A DNA stretch of 64,000 nt from Muricauda sp. SCSIO 64092. GTDB lineage: Bacteria; Bacteroidota; Bacteroidia; Flavobacteriales; Flavobacteriaceae. Made by a program: the position numbers and the translations under genes. The stretch spans positions 1,426,001 to 1,490,000 of the forward strand of contig NZ_CP095413.1 in NCBI RefSeq assembly GCF_023016285.1, in the 5' to 3' direction. Below, one piece after another: positions 25,916 through 33,185 of this stretch (position 1 is the first letter of the stretch; the number at the start of each line of letters is the position of its first letter). Under the pieces are notes generated by a model, which had not been told where the DNA came from, searched no databases, and saw nothing but the letters and a program-made list of their open reading frames with translations.

Positions 25916-28315
25916 TTACTTTTTTATGGTGAAATGGAATGTTGTACCCACCCCTATTTCACTTTCCAACCATACTTTACCGCGATATCTATCCACAATT
26001 TTTTTGACTATGGAAAGTCCAATTCCCGTGGACCGCTCATTATTTCCTATGGATTGGAAAATCTTAAATATTTTTTCATGGTATTCCTTTGGAATTCCTA
26101 CCCCATTGTCCTTTATACTGAACTCCCAATGTGTAGTGGTTTCTTTGCTTGCAATCTCCACAATCCCCACCTTTTTTTCAATATTGACCACAGCATTGCT
26201 CAAGAAGTTTTGGAAGAGCTGATGGATCTTCACCTTGTCCGCCTGAATTACAGGCAGTGTATTGGCCACCTTAATGGAAACGTGATCGGGTATATAAATA
26301 ATTTCCCCTATTTCCCTCACCACTTGGTTGACGTCCACGTCCGTGTTATCCAAGGTATCACTGTTTACCGTGGAATATTTTAGGATGCCATCTATTAACT
26401 TGTCCATTCCCTCAACCTTCTCCATCATCATCTGCAGATTGTACTTGCCGTTTTCATCCAAAACATCATTGTAATCGTCATAAAGCCATGTTGCCAATGC
26501 CGTTACACTTCGCAATGGGGATTTTAGGTCATGGGACACAATATGGGCATATTCCTGTAATCCTTGGTTGCTTTCCTCCAACTCGTTCACCAGGTTTTGC
26601 TTCTGCAATTCCAATTCCTTTTGTTTGGTAATATCCAAATGCACTCCAATAGAACCCACAATTTTACCTGCTTCATCGTATCGGGGGGCACCACTGATCA
26701 ACCAATGTTTCTTTTCTCCGTTGTTCAGGGTAATTTCAACCTCATAAGAGTCCGATTGGTCTTTTTTACGTTTTTCAAATTGCCCATTTACTTTATCCAG
26801 GTTCTCTTCATCCAAATTCATGAACTCCAGTACATTTTGGCCAAAGAGTTCCTCTTGGGGCACACCAATCATTTCCGAGTACCTGTGGTTGGCCATCAGG
26901 ATCGTCCGGTCCCCATCAATCTCCACCAATCCCAAATTCATATTGGCAATGATACTGCTGTACTTTTCCTTCTGGATCTCCAGGTTCTTGCGATAGTTTT
27001 TTCTTAGTGTAACATCATTGTAGGTCCACAAATGGCCTTTGTAGATATCATCAATGAACAATGGGATATAATCCCGTTCAAAGGTCCTGCCATCAATAAG
27101 TTCCAGCTCGTCCGAAAGGACCAACTCCTTCTTTTTGAAAATGTAATTCGTCCTTTTTATGAGATGCTCCGGATCAACAAACAAGTGTTTATACTTGTCA
27201 AGTGCCTTTTTACAATCAACACCGGAAAGCTTTTCCGGTGCAATGGGTATTTGAAAAAGATCACAGAATTTTTGGTTGGCCAAAACCATTTTCCTGTTTT
27301 CATCTTCCAACAACACCCCCGTTTGAAGATTGGTGATCAAAGTGGACAAACGTTCCTCCGAGGCCTTTATCAATTCTTCGGAAATCTTATCATTGGTAAT
27401 GTCCTCCACCATAGCCACCTTGTAATCGATCTCGCCTTTGTGGTTCCGTACCGTACTTACGGAGGTTTTTCCCCAAATGGACTTTCCGTTTTTTTTATGA
27501 AACTTGCGTACAATGGAAAACTTGTCGGTTCCTACCGTTTTATTGTTTTTGAGGATGTCTTCATAAAGGCTTACGTCCTCAATGGTAGATATATCATCTA
27601 TGGACATTTTTTTGAGCTCCAACTCAGAATACCCCAGGAGTTCCACAAATGTTTTATTGGCCTTGACGATTTTCCCATTTACCACCAAAACAATCCCCAG
27701 GGAAGAATTCTCAACAATAATGTCCTGCTGCTTTTTTTGACTCTCCAGCAGCTCTTTTATTTGGACTTCCTTGGTAATATCCCTAATAATGCCCTGTGCC
27801 GCAATTGGTGAACCATCTTCGTCATAAATAAGGCTAGCGTTGATGTTTACGGATTTCTCGACATTCTTTTTGGTGTATATTTTTGCGTTGTAGTTTTTTA
27901 AAACACCTACCTGTAGTAAGGTTTTAAAAGACTCTGCGGTGTACTGTTCATAATCCTTATGGACCAAACCAATAAGGTGAACGTCCTGTTTGGTATGATC
28001 AAACCCCAAAAATTCCTTTGCACTGGTATTCATATTAATGACCCGTGTACTTAGATCCATGACAACATAGGGGTCAATAATGTTTACAAAAGCACTGTCT
28101 ATCTTGGAATCTTTTTTATTGAGCAAGGATTCCAATCTACCATTGGCTTCCCTTAGATGCAGGGATGCATCATAAAGTTCCTTGGATTTGTTTTCCAACA
28201 GCTGCTCGGCCTGTTTTCGGGCCCGCTTTTCCCGATTAAGTGCCCTTTGCAAAAGGGCTATTTCCGAGCTATCCTTGTTGGACAACGACAAACTTGACTT
28301 CTGTTCCTTGCTCAT
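25916..28315 (-). CDS. Multi-PAS soluble sensor histidine kinase
   Basis: The 799-residue kinase has no membrane segment. An N-terminal coiled coil (about 18-65) is followed by four PAS domains (about 72-184, 194-310, 320-440, 450-566), HisKA with phospho-acceptor H595 (HIVSHDLKSPLRS), and an ATPase domain with FLSNAVVN, DNGVGIP and STGIGLSIVKKI. The ATG at 28315 lies inside the H-NOX gene, overlapping it by 47 bp in another frame, so translation is probably coupled. The H-NOX protein is the natural input partner, as H-NOX/kinase pairs are known in proteobacteria. The coiled coil would be the contact site (inference). Confidence 0.93.
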   Translation of the reverse strand: MSKEQKSSLSLSNKDSSEIALLQRALNREKRARKQAEQLLENKSKELYDASLHLREANGRLESLLNKKDSKIDSAFVNIIDPYVVMDLSTRVINMNTSAKEFLGFDHTKQDVHLIGLVHKDYEQYTAESFKTLLQVGVLKNYNAKIYTKKNVEKSVNINASLIYDEDGSPIAAQGIIRDITKEVQIKELLESQKKQQDIIVENSSLGIVLVVNGKIVKANKTFVELLGYSELELKKMSIDDISTIEDVSLYEDILKNNKTVGTDKFSIVRKFHKKNGKSIWGKTSVSTVRNHKGEIDYKVAMVEDITNDKISEELIKASEERLSTLITNLQTGVLLEDENRKMVLANQKFCDLFQIPIAPEKLSGVDCKKALDKYKHLFVDPEHLIKRTNYIFKKKELVLSDELELIDGRTFERDYIPLFIDDIYKGHLWTYNDVTLRKNYRKNLEIQKEKYSSIIANMNLGLVEIDGDRTILMANHRYSEMIGVPQEELFGQNVLEFMNLDEENLDKVNGQFEKRKKDQSDSYEVEITLNNGEKKHWLISGAPRYDEAGKIVGSIGVHLDITKQKELELQKQNLVNELEESNQGLQEYAHIVSHDLKSPLRSVTALATWLYDDYNDVLDENGKYNLQMMMEKVEGMDKLIDGILKYSTVNSDTLDNTDVDVNQVVREIGEIIYIPDHVSIKVANTLPVIQADKVKIHQLFQNFLSNAVVNIEKKVGIVEIASKETTTHWEFSIKDNGVGIPKEYHEKIFKIFQSIGNNERSTGIGLSIVKKIVDRYRGKVWLESEIGVGTTFHFTIKK

Positions 28316-28811
28316 TTAATAATTTCATTTCTACATTTACTTCTTTCTGGAAATGGTCAAAAGTCTTTTTGATAAGACCATGCGCCAAAGCATAGAGCCC
28401 TCTGGAAGAACTATAGATCATTGTCAATGAATGGTCCAACCGTTCAAGTATTCTAAATGATGGCAATTCTGCATCCGGATACAGTTTCTTCACTTGTACG
28501 TGAATATGGTCTTCTATGGAATAAAGTAAGCTTAATGGATCCTTATAACTGCTCACAACATCGGGATGTGCCTTTGCAAGACTATCAAAAAGGTACAGTC
28601 CAAATGTGTACAACAGGTCGTTGATGGAAATTTTAGTGATGGTACTCAACTGATCGACAAGTTGAAGCATCTCTGAAAACTCATACGTCCCAACAGCCGT
28701 GTAGGCTCCCCCAGAAGGTAAATCAGAGTTCTCTATGATGGCATCTACCGTTTCAAGCCCAAAGTTGGACTCCACCATTTCCAAGAACTCGGCAAAAACA
28801 ATTCCTTTCAC
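28269..28811 (-). CDS. H-NOX heme nitric-oxide sensor
   Basis: Heme NO/oxygen-binding protein of 180 residues, the normal size. The proximal heme ligand is H104 (HIHVQVKKLYPDAELP), aligned by spacing to the conserved Ala and Pro. The propionate-binding YxSxR motif is Y133-S135-R137 (YSSSR). The residue five after that Arg, which is the oxygen-stabilising Tyr in Thermoanaerobacter H-NOX, is Leu142, so NO rather than O2 selectivity is expected. Start is GTG (MKGIVF, a usual H-NOX beginning), 19 nt after the promoter C -7 box. It heads the eight-gene operon down to 21491. Confidence 0.94.
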   Translation of the reverse strand: MKGIVFAEFLEMVESNFGLETVDAIIENSDLPSGGAYTAVGTYEFSEMLQLVDQLSTITKISINDLLYTFGLYLFDSLAKAHPDVVSSYKDPLSLLYSIEDHIHVQVKKLYPDAELPSFRILERLDHSLTMIYSSSRGLYALAHGLIKKTFDHFQKEVNVEMKLLNEQGTEVKFVVVQQG

Positions 28812-28830
28812 AATAACGAATATTATGAAA

Positions 28831-28895
28831 TAAAAGTAGGAATTGGACTACTTTGTTAAAAAAGAATGTTGTGAAATGCGGTTTTTTGTTAGGCT
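28831..28895 (-). promoter_or_regulatory. Promoter C (H-NOX signalling operon)
   Basis: On the minus strand, TTCACAACAT (28875-28866) is followed by exactly 27 bp and TACTTTTA (28838-28831), close to TAnnTTTG; 19 nt then lead to the GTG of the H-NOX gene. A second half is weak: TTGTTAGG (plus 28886-28893) at 20-21 bp, overlapping the stop region of the upstream regulator gene. Same architecture as promoters A, B and D, which would make the LytTR gene autoregulated. Confidence 0.6.
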
Positions 28896-29287
28896 TTTAT
28901 CAATTCACTTATTTCCCAATAATCAAACACTTTTTTAATTTTTGACTCGTAATCCTCATATTTTAAGGGCTTTATAATGTAACCGGCAATCCCAATGCGG
29001 AAACATTCCAATAAATCCGCCCTATTTTCCGATGTGGTCAAAATCACGGTAGGCAAATATTTAAGACGGTCATCGGATTTTAAAATGGTCAAAAATTCAA
29101 TGCCACTCATTCTGGGCATATTTAGGTCCAAGAAAATAATATCCGGCAAGTCCCCACCTTTCAAAATTTCAAGGGCCTCTTCTCCATTTTTAGCTTCAAT
29201 AATGGTGTGTTTGTATTGAAACTTTGAAATTGCCCGTTGCAATTTCATGGATTCTATCATATCATCTTCTATAAATAATACTTTCAC
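28889..29287 (-). CDS. Single-domain response regulator (CheY-like)
   Basis: Receiver domain only, 132 residues: acidic residues E8/D9/D10 in FIEDDMIES, phospho-acceptor in IIFLDLNMPRMSG (about D58), Thr in VILTTSENR and Lys in YIIKPLKYEDYE. Start is GTG; no ATG in the right position. It lies 77 bp upstream of H-NOX in the same orientation but has its own upstream region, so it may be a separate transcript. It is a plausible extra receiver for the kinases downstream, analogous to the non-DNA-binding HnoB/HnoD type partners known for H-NOX kinases. A 15-bp palindrome (29299-29313) sits just upstream. Confidence 0.92.
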   Translation of the reverse strand: MKVLFIEDDMIESMKLQRAISKFQYKHTIIEAKNGEEALEILKGGDLPDIIFLDLNMPRMSGIEFLTILKSDDRLKYLPTVILTTSENRADLLECFRIGIAGYIIKPLKYEDYESKIKKVFDYWEISELIKA

Positions 29288-29298
29288 GAGTTGACATA

Positions 29299-29313
29299 TT
29301 TGTACGTTACAAA
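29299..29313. promoter_or_regulatory. Palindrome upstream of CheY-like gene
   Basis: TTTGTA-CGT-TACAAA is a perfect 6+6 palindrome, 12 bp ahead of the GTG start of the response regulator. It could be an operator or a chance AT-rich palindrome. No -7/-33 pair was seen with confidence. Confidence 0.3.
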
Positions 29314-29425
29314 CTTCTTACAAAATGAACCAATTCTTGGCCCTTGGGGGATAATTTGTTAGTTATCATCGGCGAATGGTCTAAAAGTATAGATGAAATT
29401 AGTAATTTTTTTCTTACAACGTCAT

Positions 29426-29779
29426 TTAGTATCCCAGTTGCTCCCGAGTTCGCTTGGGAAGTTTTGAAACCACCAAGTTGTAGGAGTCGTCTATAAGTTC
29501 CTTTAAAAATAGGGGTGGCAATTGATCTAAATAGAGGGTATTCCAATGTTTTTTGCTCATGTGGTAGCCTGGGATTATAATACCATCATATTCCTCCCTT
29601 AATGTCAAGGCCCTTTCCGGGTCGCATTTTAAGTTTACCTGGGAGGGCAAACGCTCCAAGGCCACCAGCGCGAACATTTTTCCCATTACCTTGAACACCA
29701 AGGTATGTTCATCAAAGGGAAAACTTTCGGTTACCCCTTTCTTGGAAATGCAATATTCCCTTAACTGTTCAATATTCAC
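29426..29779 (-). CDS. MmcQ/YjbR family protein
   Basis: This 117-residue protein has the family pattern: N-terminal LREYCISKKGVTESFPFDEHTLVFKVMGKMFAL, central VNLKCDPERALTLREEY and C-terminal HMSKKHWNTLYLDQLP followed by LIDDSYNLVVSKLPKRTR. These are small CyaY-like-fold proteins often labelled DNA-binding. The precise role is not known. GTG start overlaps the stop of the upstream Dabb gene (GTGA), so the pair is co-transcribed. No link to the signalling operon other than position. Confidence 0.9.
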   Translation of the reverse strand: MNIEQLREYCISKKGVTESFPFDEHTLVFKVMGKMFALVALERLPSQVNLKCDPERALTLREEYDGIIIPGYHMSKKHWNTLYLDQLPPLFLKELIDDSYNLVVSKLPKRTREQLGY

Positions 29780-30174
29780 TGTGGTATGCCCTTAGCGTCG
29801 TATACGATTACTTTTTCCCAAAGGTCCTTACATTCCTCAATAAAGGTAAGATGTGCTTCTTCCTTTTGATAACCCTCCTGTGCTTTGGCAGATTCAAAAG
29901 TAACGATTAGGTTATAGGTAAATGAATCGTCCACTACCTCCCTGACCGCTTTGGGTGGTCTTCCAATAAAGTTGGTCTTGGCGAATTTTGAGTTATCCAA
30001 AAACTTTCGAAGTGATTTTTCAAAGGTCGCCCTATGGGACGGATTATCCGGATCTTTAAGCCAGATATAGACCACATGTGCAAATTCGGAATCAAATTCC
30101 AGTATGGTCGATTTTTGGGCGACCACCACCAACGGCAAAAAAAGCAATGCCAACGCTACTATTGTTTTTTTCAT
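29776..30174 (-). CDS. Secreted Dabb-domain protein
   Basis: A 132-residue protein with a clear signal peptide (KKTIVALALLFLPLVVVAQ) and a stress-responsive alpha/beta-barrel (Dabb) domain: HVVYIWLKDPDNPSHRATFEKSL, PPKAVREVVDDSFTYNLIVTFES, ECKDLWEKVIVYDA. Dabb proteins form dimeric barrels. Most exported flavobacterial members have no known function. ATG at 30174 chosen over the TTG one codon upstream. It sits between DUF4230 (4 nt away) and the MmcQ gene in one apparent operon. Confidence 0.82.
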   Translation of the reverse strand: MKKTIVALALLFLPLVVVAQKSTILEFDSEFAHVVYIWLKDPDNPSHRATFEKSLRKFLDNSKFAKTNFIGRPPKAVREVVDDSFTYNLIVTFESAKAQEGYQKEEAHLTFIEECKDLWEKVIVYDAKGIPQ

Positions 30175-30178
30175 CAAT

Positions 30179-30802
30179 TTAACTTTCTAAAAACTGTTTT
30201 TCCCTATTTGATAGTTCCAAAGCGGAATAATCCAATTTCCAACCAATGGTCTCCACAATCTTCTCAATGATCAATACAGCCTCCAGTGCTTCCTTCTTTG
30301 CTGTTTCCAAAAGACCACTCTCTGGAATTTTCTCCCGAATATGTTCCTTGGCCTTGGCATTTAAATCGGTCAGGTCTTCCGAAGAAAAGGAATTGAACAA
30401 ACCATTTTTAATATCATAGAACTGAATGTCCGGTTCAATGGACAATACCTCGGGTTCGGGGAATTCTGAGAGGATAATCCTTTTTTTATCCAGGTCGGCC
30501 TTCAAAAGTAATTTTTTAAGATCATATCCCACCTGTGCTTTGGCATTGATGACCACAAGGGCTTTCTTCTTACTGCTGAGGACCTTCATAAAACCTTCCT
30601 TGATATTCTCATAGCTATAAATCTCAGCGAAATCCCCTTCTACCGAAACCAGTTTACAGACACTTTTGATCTTATCCAAAATTACGGTGGATTGGTGTTG
30701 AACAAGCTCCTTTCTCCTTTTTTGGTTGAAAAGGCCATACACCCAATACGTGAGTACCACACCCAATAACAGTCCTAAAATTGCCTCAATAAAACCATCC
30801 AT
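30179..30802 (-). CDS. DUF4230 domain protein
   Basis: The 207-residue protein has one N-terminal membrane helix (about 5-24) and then a DUF4230 region (LVSVEGDFAEIYSYENIKEGF, KKALVVINAKAQVGYDL, RIILSEFPEPEVLSIEPDIQFYD). The domain is expected outside the cytoplasmic membrane, anchored by the helix. No function has been established for the family. ATG start, first gene of the DUF4230-Dabb-MmcQ set; 46 bp from the stop of the cyclase-family gene. Confidence 0.85.
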   Translation of the reverse strand: MDGFIEAILGLLLGVVLTYWVYGLFNQKRRKELVQHQSTVILDKIKSVCKLVSVEGDFAEIYSYENIKEGFMKVLSSKKKALVVINAKAQVGYDLKKLLLKADLDKKRIILSEFPEPEVLSIEPDIQFYDIKNGLFNSFSSEDLTDLNAKAKEHIREKIPESGLLETAKKEALEAVLIIEKIVETIGWKLDYSALELSNREKQFLES

Positions 30803-30848
30803 TGCTTAAATATAAACAAAGTACCCATTTTGGGTTCATATTGTGTTT

Positions 30849-31595
30849 TTAGACCGGGCCATATAACAGGGGCCTACTGGGGCTTGCATCATTTTCAAAA
30901 GGGGCCACCTGCAGGTTAAGAAGGTATCTACCGTCCTCGATACTATTGTCCACATATACGAATTCCGTAATGGTAGCCTTAAACCGAATGTCCCCGTCCA
31001 AATTCCAAAATGTCTTATGGGCCTTGAGAAAACCTCCATCCTTCTCCCTATCCACCGAAGGCAAATCCACCAACAAATGTTCCACCCCCTTATCCCTTAA
31101 ATACCTAATGGCCTCTTCCAAAAAATAGGGGGGATTGGTATTGGAATACTGTCTATTGTATTTTTCAGTGGTATTGGGCAATGTCCTAATAACGACGGCT
31201 TCCCTTTTTTTGGCACCCAACGCATACTGTAATTGCTTCTTGGAAATCACAAAATCCATTCCTTGTTTCTCCGGGGCAACCGTAATCAGTTCCGTCCAGA
31301 AAAAGTAGTTTTTTAGATGGTCATTTATCGAGTGGACATTTTTGGTAATATGCCCCACACATTCCGTATGCGTAACATGGGCGTGTGGATTAAAGTGGAT
31401 ATCATTAAAATTTACGCTCCCCCCTTCCTTTACACTTCCCACAAATCCTTCTTCCTTATGTGGCCCTATGGTGGGTGGGGCAACATACCACGCATTGACG
31501 TTGGATATACCTCCACGTAAGGGGATGGATATATCCAAAGGCTTGGACAAGTCCACTTTTAACGTCTGGGATTTGTACTTGACGGAAGCTATCAT
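30849..31595 (-). CDS. Cyclase family protein (kynurenine formamidase-like)
   Basis: Metal-dependent hydrolase-type protein of 248 residues, counted from the ATG at 31595 (an upstream TTG frame extension is not supported). The metal motif HxxTH is present as FNPHAHVTHTECVGH, followed by AVVIRTLPN, PYFLEEAIRYL, HLLVDLPSVDRE and a His in GGFLKAHKTFW. The family includes arylformamidases and putative polyketide cyclases. The usual HxGTHxDxP core is altered (HAHVTHTEC), so the substrate is uncertain. It stands alone between unrelated genes. Confidence 0.82.
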   Translation of the reverse strand: MIASVKYKSQTLKVDLSKPLDISIPLRGGISNVNAWYVAPPTIGPHKEEGFVGSVKEGGSVNFNDIHFNPHAHVTHTECVGHITKNVHSINDHLKNYFFWTELITVAPEKQGMDFVISKKQLQYALGAKKREAVVIRTLPNTTEKYNRQYSNTNPPYFLEEAIRYLRDKGVEHLLVDLPSVDREKDGGFLKAHKTFWNLDGDIRFKATITEFVYVDNSIEDGRYLLNLQVAPFENDASPSRPLLYGPV

Positions 31596-31912
31596 TAATG
31601 CTGAACTTGATTCAGTATCCAAACTACTCAAATTATATCGATATTCAAATAAACCACTATGGATTTGAAATTCATGGTTTTAAACAAAAGAATAAGATCT
31701 ATTACAAGCCGATACATTGTCATTCCTGCGCAGGCAGAAATCCATTCGAACGGGAATTATTGTGGATTCCGCATCAAGTGCGGAATGACAGAACCGTTTG
31801 AAAAAAGGGTTATGGAAACTAAAACAAATACATTCGTATTCAAGGGTTTGACATTTCAATTTAATGATAGTATAAATCAGGATTCATTTCTTTCATCAAG
31901 TCCTACTTTCAC
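31596..31912. other. Intergenic region with a palindromic repeat
   Basis: This 317-bp stretch lies between the cyclase-family start and the DUF2855 stop. It contains the palindromic element at 31718-31790. Short frames crossing it look like shadows with no recognisable protein features. Apart from the upstream region of the cyclase gene (AT-rich, no firm promoter seen) nothing else was found. Confidence 0.5.
31718..31790. repeat. REP-like imperfect palindrome
   Basis: TGTCATTCC-TGCGCAGGC... at the left end and ...GTGCGGAATGACA at the right end form an imperfect inverted repeat of about 28 bp arms (TGTCATTCC...AATCCA shared in both arms) around a short centre. Elements of this form (CATTCCTGCGCAGGCAGGAATCC-type) are dispersed between genes in many bacterial genomes. 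The RNA would fold into a long hairpin. Only one copy is in this window. Confidence 0.65.
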
Positions 31913-33109
31913 CTATAATCTTTTATTCATCCTATTTAAACTCACGATGTTGCCATACTTGGGGTCAATTTTCCCGTTCAACATATCCGAATATAATTTT
32001 TCCAATTCCTGAACCCCAATGTGTTCTTTAATGGAAATTGTTGATTGAACAACCTCCATAAATTGTAGCCAAGCTATCCCAATTTTTTGCTGAAATCCTG
32101 ATACCCCCCACTCTTCCCGACGTTTTTCTGCGTGTGTGGGAGCAAAGAAAAATTCCCCCTTTTCGGGAAGTGGGTTTTCACCTTCTAGATTTTGCCAATC
32201 AACAAGCCCCACCAGACAATTATATACCAAATTTTTGTTCAAAAACCTTTGTAACTGGAATTGGGTGTTATGGTTTCCCGAAAAGTCTATCACAACGAAT
32301 TTTTCATTGGAATTCAATTGCGCAATCGAATCATAGCTCATGACTTGATCATACCACTCCAATTGTCCCACAAATTCCATATTCCTTTTTGAAGTAAGTC
32401 CTAAAAGATTCCAATTCAAAGCATTTTTCTTTTTACGAAATGCCAATAGACAGGCCAATGCTTGAGCCGTTTTACTGGATGCGCTTGTAATTAGTATTTG
32501 AGAAGTTTTATAGAAATTCTGTTCTGCTAAATGAGCATCAATCAAAAAGGACGTGACAAACAATGGACGAAATATGGAAATTAACTTTTCGGTTTCTGGA
32601 GTGAATGTAGGGTCCTGTTCCGTATTCACATAAAAATTATAGATTGATGGGAGCGCCTGTCTGTGTTTAGTATTATCCACAAAACCTTTACTACCAACAT
32701 TGTTAACGGTAACCAATAAGTGAGAACTCATGGGGTAATATCCATAAAATCGTTGACCTACTTGTACATCCGGATGATTGGAAATAACTACATTAGCCAA
32801 CCCCCAAACTGGAATGATTCCGTAACTGGATTGCGTTGGAAAAAATTTCCAATAGTTCATTTGTTTCCCCACTACACCATAGGTGATGTTATTGGAAGTA
32901 AATGAAAATTGATCAATCTCTAAAAGTACCTGATTTGGCAATAGTTTCCCAGAATACGTTTTTTCTACAACCTTGACTCGTCGGAAATCATCAATTTTCA
33001 CCGTAAAGTCCAATGCATTTATAGTTGCCACGCTGAAATAGGTTTTGCTAAATATAAAAAGTACAACTCTGATTATTAACTGCAAGTCGTTCACCTGCAC
33101 ATCGGGCAT
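31913..33109 (-). CDS. DUF2855 family protein
   Basis: The 398-residue protein resembles medium-chain dehydrogenase-like DUF2855 proteins: NQVLLEIDQFSFTSNNITYGVVG, PVWGLANVVIS, GQRFYGYYPMSSHLLV, and the Rossmann-like QILITSASSKTAQALACLL. The enzyme activity is unknown. The first 26 residues are hydrophobic and do not match the family; a GTG at 33031 would give a more typical start. The gene reads more AT-rich than its neighbours and is flanked by the REP-like element, so acquisition by transfer is possible. Confidence 0.8.
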   Translation of the reverse strand: MPDVQVNDLQLIIRVVLFIFSKTYFSVATINALDFTVKIDDFRRVKVVEKTYSGKLLPNQVLLEIDQFSFTSNNITYGVVGKQMNYWKFFPTQSSYGIIPVWGLANVVISNHPDVQVGQRFYGYYPMSSHLLVTVNNVGSKGFVDNTKHRQALPSIYNFYVNTEQDPTFTPETEKLISIFRPLFVTSFLIDAHLAEQNFYKTSQILITSASSKTAQALACLLAFRKKKNALNWNLLGLTSKRNMEFVGQLEWYDQVMSYDSIAQLNSNEKFVVIDFSGNHNTQFQLQRFLNKNLVYNCLVGLVDWQNLEGENPLPEKGEFFFAPTHAEKRREEWGVSGFQQKIGIAWLQFMEVVQSTISIKEHIGVQELEKLYSDMLNGKIDPKYGNIVSLNRMNKRL

Positions 33110-33185
33110 AAATATTGATCATAACCAAGTATATAAAATTAGCCTTTGTTCATATTTATGATTCAATCTATATTCTTAGGTAAGT

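Noticed and set aside
29399..29425. TTACAACGTC near the stop of the MmcQ gene as another copy of the shared element
   Set aside because: Orientation is opposite to the downstream gene, there is no repeat at 21 bp and no -7 box at 27 bp.
31659..32012. Short plus-strand frames across the 31.6-31.9 kb gap
   Set aside because: They run through the palindromic repeat and into the DUF2855 gene and lack protein-like features.
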